This document shows positions 9,587-18,445 of a stretch of DNA of 64,000 bases, one piece after another (position 1 is the first letter of the stretch; each line of letters starts with the position of its first letter). The notes under the pieces are model-generated. The model saw only the letters and a program-made list of their open reading frames with translations, was not told the origin of the DNA and did no database searches. A program made the position numbers and the translations under genes. Source of the stretch: Paenibacillus sp. L3-i20 (GTDB lineage: Bacteria; Bacillota; Bacilli; Paenibacillales; Paenibacillaceae). The DNA lies in NCBI RefSeq assembly GCF_022180385.2, contig NZ_BQME02000001.1, forward strand, positions 512,501 to 576,500, in the 5' to 3' direction.

Positions 9587-10630
9587 TTAGCCTTTTGCAG
9601 CAACACTATGTGCAGTTCCTCTGATTGCTTCAATTGCTCCCCTATTAGCAGCAGAACGACCCTCCGCTTCAATAATTTCAAGTGACTGGGCGCTACTTTC
9701 AGGGGGACAAATCAAAATTTCCTCTCCACTACTTGCAGCTTCAATAAAATATTGAATTTCTCTGTAATAGCCTTTATCACGCGACAATGTGGCAAAAAAT
9801 CCTCGTGCAGCATTCGGATAAACTTTCAACCGATTGTAATCAAAAACTAGGTTTCCGCCTTCAAAATTTACTCGAAACATCATCGTTAAACCATTGTCGC
9901 CTTGCAGTGTCCAGTCCGCACTTGCACTAAGCACTTTACCATCTGGATAAATATAGTTAGTCGAAACGATATCATAGCCACTTCCAGGAATGACGTTGCT
10001 TGCTATAGTTGATACCGCCTCTGGCATGCCAAACAACCAATTAATGATATCGGTGTCGTGAATATGCATATCTAGCATACAACCGCCGCTTTGTTCACCA
10101 TCAAGGAACCATCCTTCCGGAGGATGTCCACCTCGGAAAAAATGTCCTGATGTAACTGCTCCATAACGTCCATCACTAACACATTCTTTCAAATATTCAT
10201 AGACTGGCCAGAAACGAAGGCATTGTCCAATCATTAATTTCGCAGAAGAATGTTTTGCTGCCTCCACCATCCGCCACGCTTCATCTGACGTTCTCGCCAT
10301 AGGCTTCTCACACAAAACATGAATTCCTTTTTGGAGAAGTGAGATGGCAAGTTCGGCATGTAATGGTGTAGGCAATGTAATATCAACGATATCAAACTCT
10401 TCATTATCCAGCATTGTCGTTATATCATCGTATAACTGATAAGGAGATAAGTCATAAATCTCATGTTCCGTGGCGATGTTTCCCCATGCTGAGCCATCTT
10501 TGAGCTCTTTAATTCGTAAATCACATATTGCAGTAAGCTTCACTTCTACTCCTTCGCTCATTAATCTTATATAGCTATCAAAATGCATCCGACCCATAAA
10601 TCCGAAACCGATTAGACCTACTTTTAACAT
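9587..10630 (-). CDS. Gfo/Idh/MocA-family NAD(P)-dependent oxidoreductase
   Basis: This 347-residue enzyme opens with a Rossmann motif (VGLIGFGFMGRMH, GxGxxG type). It carries CEKPMAR at about residue 107; the Lys of EKP is catalytic in this family. The C-terminal alpha/beta domain includes GCMLDMHIHDTDIINWLFG with the usual His/Asp pair. The family oxidises sugars, polyols such as inositol, or their derivatives. ATG 10630 follows AGGAGGT. It is 13 nt downstream of a TIM-barrel isomerase gene in one operon, which fits a catabolic path for a polyol or keto-sugar. The exact substrate cannot be read from sequence. Confidence 0.88.
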   Translation of the reverse strand: MLKVGLIGFGFMGRMHFDSYIRLMSEGVEVKLTAICDLRIKELKDGSAWGNIATEHEIYDLSPYQLYDDITTMLDNEEFDIVDITLPTPLHAELAISLLQKGIHVLCEKPMARTSDEAWRMVEAAKHSSAKLMIGQCLRFWPVYEYLKECVSDGRYGAVTSGHFFRGGHPPEGWFLDGEQSGGCMLDMHIHDTDIINWLFGMPEAVSTIASNVIPGSGYDIVSTNYIYPDGKVLSASADWTLQGDNGLTMMFRVNFEGGNLVFDYNRLKVYPNAARGFFATLSRDKGYYREIQYFIEAASSGEEILICPPESSAQSLEIIEAEGRSAANRGAIEAIRGTAHSVAAKG

Positions 10631-10643
10631 CGAAATACCTCCT

Positions 10644-11486
10644 CTAAGTTCGACCCAAAATAACGTCCATTGAACTGGACGTATTAAAAATCATTTGTTC
10701 TGAATGATGAACGTACGATGGAATCATCTCTGCCGTTACATAATTGGTATATCCGATCTCGTGAAGCGCTTCCATAACAGCCGGAAAATCCACATCTCCT
10801 GCTAGCAAGTCTACAAAACCATGCAATCCACACGCTTCGCGCCGATAATCTTTGAAATGCACCTTTTTAATGCGCTGACCTAAAACTTTTATCCATTGCT
10901 CTGGATATCCGCTATGAACGACATTACCAACATCGAAATAAGAGCCAATGAAACTAGAGTTATGCGTATCTATGAACGTTCGCAGCTCTAGTGGAGACAA
11001 CAAAAATTTGTTCCAGACATTTTCGATTGCAATTGCGACTCCTGCACTAGCTGCAAAAGGCGTTAACTTGCCTATTGCTTCCATTGCCAGGTCATAAGCT
11101 CGCTCATAGTCAACAACTTCTGCTCCGGGAATAAAATCAATTCCAACTGCACCTGGGATCACGAGGATTGCATCCACACCAAAGGCAGAAGCTAACTCCA
11201 ATTGTTTCTTGCAAATATCCATTGCTCTAATTCGATTATTATCATTCCCACTAGTCATCGAATACGTCCAATATAGTCCTGTTGCAAGCCCCGCAATGTC
11301 CAATTCCGCTTCTTCTAAACGTGCTTTAATCTCCAAAATTTCTTTGTCGGATGTACGAAGGCCTAGCTCACCCTCTTCATTCAGTGACAGCTCAATCCCA
11401 TCGAAACCTGCCCGCTTAGCGATTTGGATACATTCTTTAATTGAAGTACCTTCTCTGCACGACCAAATATTTATTCCTTTCTTCAT
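10644..11486 (-). CDS. Sugar phosphate isomerase/epimerase-like TIM-barrel protein
   Basis: At 280 residues this has the xylose-isomerase-like barrel of the IolE/IolH/EboC superfamily. It shows GFDGIELSLNEEGELG early, then AIENVWNKFLLSP, SYFDVGNVVHSGYP and KKVHFKDYRRE, which supply the metal-binding Glu, Asp and His residues. ATG 11486 follows GGGAGAGG. It is the first gene of a two-gene operon with the downstream oxidoreductase and is divergent from an AraC regulator, which is its likely controller. Such proteins isomerise or epimerise keto-sugars or dehydrate keto-inositols; the substrate is unknown. Confidence 0.85.
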   Translation of the reverse strand: MKKGINIWSCREGTSIKECIQIAKRAGFDGIELSLNEEGELGLRTSDKEILEIKARLEEAELDIAGLATGLYWTYSMTSGNDNNRIRAMDICKKQLELASAFGVDAILVIPGAVGIDFIPGAEVVDYERAYDLAMEAIGKLTPFAASAGVAIAIENVWNKFLLSPLELRTFIDTHNSSFIGSYFDVGNVVHSGYPEQWIKVLGQRIKKVHFKDYRREACGLHGFVDLLAGDVDFPAVMEALHEIGYTNYVTAEMIPSYVHHSEQMIFNTSSSMDVILGRT

Positions 11487-11704
11487 TCCAATGGCCTCTC
11501 CCTTTGCTAGAATAGGAATCGCTTCATAAAGAGGAAATAAAATAGCAATAATTTGTATAATTCCGTTATACTGAAGTTAAACAATTAATCTGTTATGTTA
11601 CATAATTTTAATTAATATATGAGATCATTTCTTTAGCAGTATAAGTGATTTTTTGTACGATTCCGTCTTCTTTTGAAGTGATATCTACTAAGGGGGTAGG
11701 CGTT

Positions 11705-12610
11705 GTGGATACGAGAGGCATTAAATTTCCGCGCCTTCGCTCCGCTCCTTTCCATGAGTGGTCGCCAAGCATTCATTACGCCCAATATCAACGTATGCCA
11801 ACGGGGCCTCTGCTCGAGCGGAGAATATATGATTTTGAACTGCTTTATGTCAGTCAAGGAGAAGCGGCTATTACTATGCTTGGTCAACGATTTACGTTAA
11901 CGGCAGGCCAGCTTATTTTCCTGCCATCAGGTGTCTATCATCAGAATGAAGCTATATCTGGGCCGGATACGCGATTTCTTGGTATACATTTCGACTTCTT
12001 CGACGAAATCGATATTCAGACTGAATCGGATATAATCGTAAATGAAAAAAACGTTCAAAATGATCGATTTGCATGTGAAGCCGTGTCCGACACCTTCCAG
12101 CCACTTTCCCTGCATCCGGTTTACACCCCTACACTAGCGTGTGTGCAACTTATGGAACAGCTCGTACATGAATTTACGATGCGGCCGCTTGGTTACGAAC
12201 TCGTATGCAAAGCTCATATGCTGAATATCCTTGCCCACCTATTGCGACATGCGAATTCTCGCAGACAATTTCTTACCTCACAGCATGACAACAAACTATT
12301 GAAGTTAATCGAAATGATAGACAAATCCCCCTCTGACCCATGGACAAACACGTTAATCGCAGAACGAATGAATTTGAGCATCGACCATACAGCTAAGCTC
12401 TTTAAACAGCTTGTGGGTCTTCCACCCAATGAGTATATACATGCAGCAAGACACCGAGAAGCGCGTAGATTGCTGCGAGAGACAGATATGTCTATCGAGC
12501 GTATCAGTGAGGAGATTGGTTATTCAGGCATTCATTATTTCAGCCGGCTATTCCGTAAACATGAAGGAATAAGTGCTACTGAATATCGTAAATTGACTAA
12601 AGTGCTTTAA
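11705..12610 (+). CDS. AraC-family transcriptional regulator
   Basis: The 301-residue protein has an N-terminal cupin-like sensing domain (about 1-150: GEAAITMLGQRFTLTAGQLIFLPSGVYHQNE). Its C-terminal double helix-turn-helix (about 205-300) ends SIERISEEIGYSGIHYFSRLFRKHEGISATEYRK, the AraC signature. GTG 11705 is eight bases after AAGGGGG; an earlier in-frame GTG at 11645 has no ribosome site. It is divergent from the isomerase-oxidoreductase operon across about 220 nt, so it probably activates that operon in response to a sugar ligand. Confidence 0.88.
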   Translation: MDTRGIKFPRLRSAPFHEWSPSIHYAQYQRMPTGPLLERRIYDFELLYVSQGEAAITMLGQRFTLTAGQLIFLPSGVYHQNEAISGPDTRFLGIHFDFFDEIDIQTESDIIVNEKNVQNDRFACEAVSDTFQPLSLHPVYTPTLACVQLMEQLVHEFTMRPLGYELVCKAHMLNILAHLLRHANSRRQFLTSQHDNKLLKLIEMIDKSPSDPWTNTLIAERMNLSIDHTAKLFKQLVGLPPNEYIHAARHREARRLLRETDMSIERISEEIGYSGIHYFSRLFRKHEGISATEYRKLTKVL

Positions 12611-12688
12611 TCTTCACGTCCTAATGGGCATACGCATATGTTAATCCTGTCGTAACAAACTTCAGATTTGAAGGGCAGGAATTCAAGA

Positions 12689-13561
12689 ATGACAACTTCT
12701 TATATGGACTATACGGCTCCCACCGTGCAGTTCACTTACGATGTTTCGGATAGTCTATTTTATAAGAAAAACAATGCTAACTATATTAACGTCTTATCTA
12801 ATAAGCAGCTCAACACATTAACTGATACATCCCTTCTGGATATATTTTTGAGTGAAGGAAATGTCATCGAGCCTCATTATCATCAGAATGCTTCAGAGCT
12901 TGTTTATTGTATATCGGGTGCTGCTGTTGTATCGCTGCTTAATCCCTTCACAAACAAAATCCTTAACTTTCCGATTACTCCGGGTCAAGTCACGAATGTT
13001 CCACAGGGCTGGTGGCATTACGAAATTGCTACAGAAAATAATACACATTTGCTTGCGATCTTTGACGCACCTATCCCTGAAGTCATATTAGGATCGGACA
13101 TACTGCGCCTAACGCCAGCGAATGTATTCGCACACTCCTATTGTCTTAATGAAGCAAAAGTGGCGGATACATTCGCACCGATTACTTCCAGTGTGTTAAT
13201 CGGCCCTCCCGCAGACTGCAAAAAATCGAATCTTTCAGGGCAGAGTAATTCTTATGTACAGCAAGGGCAGATGAATCAGAGTCAGGTGAATCAGAACCAA
13301 GTGAACCAAGCTCAAATTAATCAAGGTCAAATGAATCAAGGTCACATAAATCAGAGTCAGTTGAACCAAGGACAATTCGGTCAAGGGCATAGCAACTATG
13401 GACAGTCTCAGCAAGGACAAATTATGCCTGGTGTGTATCAGCAGCAACGGGGGAGGCATGGCGGAATGTACAACTACCCTCATCGACCGATTGAGATAGA
13501 GTCATTTTATGAATATCAGCCATTTTACCCAATACCGTACCTGTTCCATAGGTGGAATTAA
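12689..13561 (+). CDS. Cupin-domain protein with Gln/Asn-rich pentapeptide-repeat tail
   Basis: Residues 1-170 form a cupin. Motif 1 is an exact fit to G(x5)HxH(x4)E(x6)G, with HYH and Glu as metal ligands. Motif 2 is GQVTNVPQGWWH, matching G(x5)PxG(x2)H. Residues about 189-250 are a low-complexity tail of five-residue units of the form Q-(aliphatic)-N-Q-(S/G). The end (HRPIEIESFYEYQPFYPIPYLFHRW) is aromatic. ATG 12689 follows GGCAGG; no signal peptide is seen. The cupin could be oxalate-decarboxylase-like or a non-enzymatic fold. Gln/Asn and Tyr-rich tails are common in spore-coat and exosporium proteins, so a surface role is possible but unproven. Confidence 0.8.
   Translation: MTTSYMDYTAPTVQFTYDVSDSLFYKKNNANYINVLSNKQLNTLTDTSLLDIFLSEGNVIEPHYHQNASELVYCISGAAVVSLLNPFTNKILNFPITPGQVTNVPQGWWHYEIATENNTHLLAIFDAPIPEVILGSDILRLTPANVFAHSYCLNEAKVADTFAPITSSVLIGPPADCKKSNLSGQSNSYVQQGQMNQSQVNQNQVNQAQINQGQMNQGHINQSQLNQGQFGQGHSNYGQSQQGQIMPGVYQQQRGRHGGMYNYPHRPIEIESFYEYQPFYPIPYLFHRWN
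13268..13432 (+). repeat. 15-bp tandem repeat encoding Q-x-N-Q-x units
   Basis: Eleven in-frame units of 15 bp can be laid out (QMNQS, QVNQN, QVNQA, QINQG, QMNQG, HINQS, QLNQG, QFGQG, HSNYG, QSQQG, QIMPG). The first seven are close copies and the last four are degenerate. The repeat is inside the cupin gene and keeps the reading frame. Confidence 0.9.
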
Positions 13562-13573
13562 AATAACAACCTG

Positions 13574-13624
13574 AATAGGAAGACAACGGGCAGAGGATTA
13601 CCCTTAGCTAGTTGTCTTCCTATT
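13574..13624. terminator. Bidirectional terminator between cupin and ROK genes
   Basis: A perfect 14-bp stem AATAGGAAGACAAC/GTTGTCTTCCTATT has a 23-nt loop with an inner GGG/CCC pair. T-rich sequence follows on both strands, fitting two convergent genes. Confidence 0.85.
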
Positions 13625-13646
13625 TGTTATTTCATAGAGTGAACTA

Positions 13647-14852
13647 TTATGGAATTTTCATCTCCCGCCACACCGCTAATGCCGCTCCCGTCGCTACTGC
13701 GTCTTCGCGCAGTTCCCCTTTTGAAAACAATGGCTGATATTCAGGGAAGTAATAAATATTTTTGCGAGCGATATCAATAGCAGTTTCATAGAAACGGTCA
13801 TACGAATTAATTAGTGCTCCTCCCAGAATGACGATTTCTGGATGCAACATGTTGATCATATTAGCTAGCCCAATTCCAAGATACGATGCAGATTTTTGAA
13901 ATAGTTCTTCGACATGTTCATTATTTGCCCTTAACTTCTGGAGAAGAAATTCATAACGAATTCGATCTGGAGGGAAATTGTTATCTAATGTCCAACCGCT
14001 TCTTCCCATCTTCGCCTGAGCTTGAGCCTGTTTCTCGAGCGCTTGCACGGATACGAGAGCCTCTAATGCACCGAAGTTCCCTCCTTCGTTAAGTCTTGGT
14101 CCATCTGTTTGAATTATCATCTGGCCGATTGCACCTTCCATATCCATCGACCCATGAACAATTTGTCCAGAAGAAATAATAGCCGACCGAAGCCCTACAC
14201 CTGCATGGACATACATCATGTGCATCGGATTATGTTCACGCATCGCCCATTGTTCTCCCATAAGAGCAGCATTGGCGCCATTCTCCAGAAGTGCTTGAAA
14301 TCCGGTCCTCTCCTCTAGCAATCGACAGATTGGCACATTAACCCAACCTTGAGATGGGAAATAAAGCGGCTTTACAATTATTCCGTGCTCCCGATCAATC
14401 GGTCCAACTGCACCGACACCAACTCCGATAACTTGGCTCCGCTCAATTCGGTGATCTCGTAAAATTGCTTTCATATTAGAAGCAACATGATCAACTACCC
14501 GCTCTGGTGTCATGTCTTCATCCATTCGCCATCGTGTGAACGACATTGGATTCATCCGTACATCGAAGAAACCAAGAGTAGAATAAAACCTAGATATTTC
14601 TAAACCAAAAAAATATCCGTAACCAGGATTGGTTTCGTACAAGATTGGTCTCCTGCCTCCACTGGATGGCCCAAAACCCGTTGCAAGAATGAGTCGTTCT
14701 GACACCATCTCATCGAGCAAACGAGTGAGCGTACTACTCGTCATTTCATATCGGGTAAGTAATTCAGCTTTAGAGATAATTCCCTGCTCAGCAATATGAT
14801 AATAGATTAATTGTTTAGGCGACGGCATGCCGATCGACCGTTGAATATTCAT
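13647..14852 (-). CDS. ROK-family transcriptional regulator (NagC/XylR type)
   Basis: The 401-residue protein has an N-terminal winged helix (about 12-70: IYYHIAEQGIISKAELLTRYEMTSSTLTRLLDEM). A ROK actin-like domain follows (GLEISRF, GVGVGAVGPIDREHG, VHAGVGLRSAIISSGQIVHG). The CxCGxxGCxE zinc motif of ROK sugar kinases is missing: after EGAIGQM the sequence has NEGGNFGALEALVS in its place. It is therefore probably a sugar-responsive repressor, not a kinase. ATG 14852 follows GGGGAATACAT. The regulated genes are not evident; it is convergent with the cupin gene and divergent from the chromate-type transporter genes. Confidence 0.87.
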   Translation of the reverse strand: MNIQRSIGMPSPKQLIYYHIAEQGIISKAELLTRYEMTSSTLTRLLDEMVSERLILATGFGPSSGGRRPILYETNPGYGYFFGLEISRFYSTLGFFDVRMNPMSFTRWRMDEDMTPERVVDHVASNMKAILRDHRIERSQVIGVGVGAVGPIDREHGIIVKPLYFPSQGWVNVPICRLLEERTGFQALLENGANAALMGEQWAMREHNPMHMMYVHAGVGLRSAIISSGQIVHGSMDMEGAIGQMIIQTDGPRLNEGGNFGALEALVSVQALEKQAQAQAKMGRSGWTLDNNFPPDRIRYEFLLQKLRANNEHVEELFQKSASYLGIGLANMINMLHPEIVILGGALINSYDRFYETAIDIARKNIYYFPEYQPLFSKGELREDAVATGAALAVWREMKIP

Positions 14853-15070
14853 ATGTATTCCCCATTTATCCGAGTATTCACATTGGAAATATTACAGCAA
14901 TAGTATAACCTATTTCGTTTCCAGCGGCTACCTTTCCTACTATTAAAAGCGTGGAAAAACGACTATTAAACCCGATAGACTACGTTAATGAAAACAAGTC
15001 TAACTAACAATTACTAATAAATAGATCTTATCGTCCATTTCAATATAACTTAATACCAAAATGAAATTAA

Positions 15071-15081
15071 GGTGGTATAAT
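15071..15081 (+). promoter_or_regulatory. Extended -10 promoter of the chromate-type transporter pair
   Basis: TGGTATAAT (extended -10, TATAAT at 15076-15081) lies about 26 nt before the ATG. I see no good -35, as is usual for extended -10 promoters. Confidence 0.5.
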
Positions 15082-15107
15082 AAGAAAGAACAGAAGGAGG
15101 GATTATA

Positions 15108-15716
15108 ATGAATGCGAAGTGGAAACTGCTTTGGGCAATTTTTTGGACCTTCCTCAAAATGGGACCTCTCTCATTCGGTGGCGGCTATGCGCTAATTCCC
15201 GTCATTGAACGTGAAATCGTCGTCAAGCGTAAATGGCTCAAAACAGAAGATGTTGCCGATAGCATTACGGTATCAGGTTCCATCCCTGGAGCAGTCGCCA
15301 TTAATGCTGCCACGTTCATCGGATACAGAATTGCTGGATTTAGCGGTGCGATTATGGCATTGCTCGGCATATTCCTACCTTCGTTTTTCTTAATGATCGG
15401 ACTTTCAATCGTATATATGCAAATTAAGGACAACCCAAAAATTGAAGCTGCTTTCTTATCCATCCGAGCTACAGTTGTAGCATTAATCGTATATGCCGCC
15501 ATCAAAATAGGAAAAACCGCTATCGTTGATTTCACTACAGGTTCAATTGCAGCAATTACAGTAGGATTGCTCTTACTTGGAAATGGGCACTTACATCCAC
15601 TTTGGCTAATCGCATTAGGAGCCGTTTCGGGTGTCATAGTCGTGAAAGTTCGCTCATTATTCGGCAAAAAAACAAAGATAGTCAAAGAAGAAACCATTTA
15701 CGACTACATGATCTAA
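15108..15716 (+). CDS. Chromate transporter family protein, first half-size subunit
   Basis: This 202-residue hydrophobic protein is one half of a split CHR transporter. It contains the family motif FLKMGPLSFGGGYALIPVIE at residues 15-34 and ITVSGSIPGAVAINAATFIGYR, and about five to six membrane segments. The SD GAAGGAGGG precedes ATG 15108. Two-gene short-chain CHR systems need both halves; ChrA homologues export chromate by exchange with sulfate, but many members have no proven substrate. The second half starts 23 nt after its stop. Confidence 0.88.
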   Translation: MNAKWKLLWAIFWTFLKMGPLSFGGGYALIPVIEREIVVKRKWLKTEDVADSITVSGSIPGAVAINAATFIGYRIAGFSGAIMALLGIFLPSFFLMIGLSIVYMQIKDNPKIEAAFLSIRATVVALIVYAAIKIGKTAIVDFTTGSIAAITVGLLLLGNGHLHPLWLIALGAVSGVIVVKVRSLFGKKTKIVKEETIYDYMI

Positions 15717-15739
15717 TTTCATCATAATGGGGAATGGAT

Positions 15740-16285
15740 ATGCTCATCGATTTATTTTTAACATTTTTAATGGTTGGACTTGTCTCATTCGGTGGCGGCT
15801 ACGCCATGATTCCAGTAATACAAGAAGAGGCACTTCATCGGCATCATTGGATGAATGCTGAACAACTCTCAGATATTGTTGCGGTTGCTGGCATGTCTCC
15901 GGGTCCAATTGCAACCAACATTGCAGTGGCAATTGGCTTTCAAACAGCTGGTCCACTCGGTGCCATAACTGCATCATTCGCAATGATACTTCCTTCATTA
16001 GCGATTATCGTGCTTGTAGGAAAGTTCTTCTCTCGTTTCCGAGAGAACGAACTCGTCAAATCGTCTTTCTTAGGTCTTAGACCTACTATTGCAGGTATGA
16101 TTGCATATGCCGCGATCGTTTTCGCACAAAATTCAGGTTTAAACACTACCATAACATTTTCGTGGTTCACTTGGAGTCAAATTGTTATCTTTGCTGGTTC
16201 ATTGGTCGCACTAGTTTTCTTACGCAAACACCCCTTTTCGGTTATCGTCATTTCTGGACTAGTAGGCATCGCTTTATATGGGTAA
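15740..16285 (+). CDS. Chromate transporter family protein, second half-size subunit
   Basis: The partner of the preceding gene, 181 residues from ATG 15740. It repeats the family motif (FLMVGLVSFGGGYAMIPVIQ) and VAVAGMSPGPIATNIAVAIG. GGGG is seven bases before this ATG and only one base before the ATG at 15734, so 15740 is preferred. Both halves are on the same strand and close together, so they are probably co-transcribed and form the functional heterodimer. The substrate (chromate or another oxyanion) is inferred from family only. Confidence 0.88.
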   Translation: MLIDLFLTFLMVGLVSFGGGYAMIPVIQEEALHRHHWMNAEQLSDIVAVAGMSPGPIATNIAVAIGFQTAGPLGAITASFAMILPSLAIIVLVGKFFSRFRENELVKSSFLGLRPTIAGMIAYAAIVFAQNSGLNTTITFSWFTWSQIVIFAGSLVALVFLRKHPFSVIVISGLVGIALYG

Positions 16286-16415
16286 ACGAGTTGAATGAAA
16301 AACCGCTGATTTTCTTAGTAATTATGAAATAAATCACTTGCCAAAGTATCCCGATCTAGTTAGAATCTACTAGGGCGATTTACAAGTCCTAATATAGATC
16401 GAGGAGAAAATACGA

Positions 16416-17714
16416 ATGAACACCACAATCGGCATTCATGAAAAACCGCCTGCCATCCAGAGTTTTCTGCTCAGCTTACAGCATTTATTCGCTATGTTCG
16501 GCTCTACTGTACTTGTCCCAAACATATTTAAAGTAGATCCTGCTATTTGCTTGCTAATGAACGGTATCGGCACTTTACTCTACATTCTTGTTACTAAAGG
16601 GAAGATTCCCGCCTATCTAGGCTCAAGTTTCGCATTTCTTGGTCCTGCAGGTGCTGTCATCGCAAGTGAAGCATCTGGCGGCGGTTATGCAGCTGCACTT
16701 GGCGGTTTTATCGCAGCAGGTGTTATTTTCACTATTATGGGTTTCATTATCCAAGTAGCTGGTACACGCTGGATAAATGTCGTCTTTCCTCCAGCAGCAA
16801 TGGGAGCCATTGTCGCTATCATCGGACTTGAACTTATGCCTGTGGCAGCAGGTATGGCAGGTTGGATTCCAAGCGGTCAAGATGACCCGAAAACTTGGGT
16901 AATGAACTCTGAAGTGGTTATCCTGTCAGTGTCTACTCTTGCAGTAACTGTACTTGGTTCAGTACTGTTCCGTGGCTTTATGCGTATTATTCCGATTTTG
17001 TTCGGTATTTTGTTTGGCTATACGCTAGCTTATTTTATGGGTATGACAGACTTTAGCAAACTAGATGCTGTAAGCTTTATTCAAATGCCTACAGTAACGT
17101 TTCCCGAGTTTCACTGGGCAGCTATTATCGCAATTGCCCCTGCAGCACTTGTCGTCATCGTAGAGCATATCGGACATTTGATCGTCACTGGAAACATCGT
17201 GGGCAAAGATTTGTCCAAAGACCCAGGACTTCATCGTTCTATGTTAGGTAACGGTATCTCTACACTTCTATCTGGATTTGTTGGTTCCACACCTAATACT
17301 ACTTATGGTGAAAATATTGGCGTTCTTGCTATAACACGAGTCTATTCCACTTTTGTTATCGGCGGCGCAGCCGTAATCGCTATTCTATTGTCCTTCTCAG
17401 GCAAATTTTCGGCAATTATCTCAGGCATTCCAGAACCTGTTATGGGTGGTGTATCACTGCTATTGTTCGGTGTTATTGCAGCTTCCGGATTCCGTATGCT
17501 GGTCGAAGCAAAAGTAAACTATAGCAAGCCTACTAACCTCTTCTTAACTACTATCGTTCTTGTTATTGGCCTTAGCGGTGTAAAACTTACAATTGGCGAT
17601 GTATCCTTCAGCGGCATGTCGCTTGCAACTATTGTTGCAATTTTAGTAAGCCTTCTATTCAAAGCATTTGAAGTATTAAAATTATCCAACGATAACGAAG
17701 CTTCAGGTCATTAG
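16416..17714 (+). CDS. uraA: Uracil permease (NCS2 family)
   Basis: The 432-residue protein closely follows E. coli UraA. It has SLQHLFAMFGSTVLVPNIF with the conserved His, KGKIPAYLGSSFAFLGPAGA, FPPAAMGAIVAIIGLEL, LVVIVEHIGHLIVTGNIVGKDL with the substrate-binding Glu, and STPNTTYGENIGVLAITRVYS with the second Glu. It imports uracil with protons across the membrane, using about 14 segments. ATG 16416 follows GAGGAG. It is monocistronic, with a strong terminator. The 130-nt leader shows no PyrR attenuator I can recognise, and no pyr genes are nearby. Confidence 0.93.
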   Translation: MNTTIGIHEKPPAIQSFLLSLQHLFAMFGSTVLVPNIFKVDPAICLLMNGIGTLLYILVTKGKIPAYLGSSFAFLGPAGAVIASEASGGGYAAALGGFIAAGVIFTIMGFIIQVAGTRWINVVFPPAAMGAIVAIIGLELMPVAAGMAGWIPSGQDDPKTWVMNSEVVILSVSTLAVTVLGSVLFRGFMRIIPILFGILFGYTLAYFMGMTDFSKLDAVSFIQMPTVTFPEFHWAAIIAIAPAALVVIVEHIGHLIVTGNIVGKDLSKDPGLHRSMLGNGISTLLSGFVGSTPNTTYGENIGVLAITRVYSTFVIGGAAVIAILLSFSGKFSAIISGIPEPVMGGVSLLLFGVIAASGFRMLVEAKVNYSKPTNLFLTTIVLVIGLSGVKLTIGDVSFSGMSLATIVAILVSLLFKAFEVLKLSNDNEASGH

Positions 17715-17729
17715 TATTTCACTTATCGG

Positions 17730-17760
17730 CTCGCCTAGGAAATAGTATTTCCTAGGCGAG
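17730..17760 (+). terminator. Intrinsic terminator of uraA
   Basis: A perfect 14-bp stem CTCGCCTAGGAAAT/ATTTCCTAGGCGAG with a 3-nt loop is followed by TCTTTCTTTTG. Confidence 0.9.
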
Positions 17761-17884
17761 TCTTTCTTTTGTTCATTTCGTTATCTTGCTTTTCTATTCG
17801 TGGATACGTACAAAGAGTACTATAGAAGGTTATACTATTCATATTGTTGGCGAGACGATGATAGATGAAATGGAGGTTGCGAGT

Positions 17885-18445
17885 ATGCTAGAATTGACAG
17901 AACTTAGATGGCAAGCCATTTATACAAATGATATCTCTAGCGATGGCATGTTTTTTTATGCTGTAAAAACGACCGGTATTTTCTGCCGTCCTTCATGTAA
18001 ATCTAAACCTCCTAATCGAGCAAATGTCGATATTTTTCCTGATGCTAAGGCCGCACAAGCAGCAGACTACCGTCCATGTAAACGATGTAAACCAACTGGT
18101 CAAACACTTCCAAATGAAGAGTGGATAACACAAATAACAAATTATATCCATCATCACTTTACAGAAGAGATTACGTTAGCAAAGCTGGCAGACATCGCCC
18201 ATGGCAGCCCTTATCATCTCCACAGAACGTTTAAGCGAGTGAATGGAATAACTCCAGCAGCTTACATCCATCAACTTCGAATCGATCGTGCAAAAGCTAA
18301 GCTAATAGAAACTAATTCAACTGTAAGCGAAATTGGTGAAGCTGTTGGCCTAGCGAATACGCCTTATTTTATAACATTGTTTAAACGACTGACTGGGTAC
18401 ACTCCCGCACATTACAGGCAACTACACACTAAGGAGGTCAAATAA
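17885..18445 (+). CDS. adaA: AdaA: methylphosphotriester-DNA methyltransferase and activator
   Basis: The N-terminal Ada domain carries the four zinc cysteines C34, C38 (FCRPSC) and C65, C68 (CKRC). One of them, C34 by alignment to E. coli Ada C38, accepts the methyl group from DNA phosphotriesters. An AraC-type helix-turn-helix fills residues about 80-180 (PYHLHRTFKRVNGITPAAYI, TPYFITLFKRLTGYTP). Methylated AdaA activates the adaptive response to alkylation. ATG 17885 is eight bases after GGAGG, giving 186 residues. Its stop overlaps the adaB start in TAATG, so the pair is coupled as in Bacillus. Confidence 0.93.
   Translation: MLELTELRWQAIYTNDISSDGMFFYAVKTTGIFCRPSCKSKPPNRANVDIFPDAKAAQAADYRPCKRCKPTGQTLPNEEWITQITNYIHHHFTEEITLAKLADIAHGSPYHLHRTFKRVNGITPAAYIHQLRIDRAKAKLIETNSTVSEIGEAVGLANTPYFITLFKRLTGYTPAHYRQLHTKEVK

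Noticed and set aside
13268..13432. Tandem repeats that could look like a CRISPR array
   Set aside because: The repeats are 15 bp without spacers, in frame inside the cupin gene.
15185..15697. 170-codon minus-strand frame opposite the chromate transporter gene
   Set aside because: Antisense shadow of a membrane protein gene whose sense frame has a clear family motif.
16286..16415. PyrR-type attenuator before uraA
   Set aside because: The leader is short and has no terminator/antiterminator pair or PyrR-binding loop that I can recognise.
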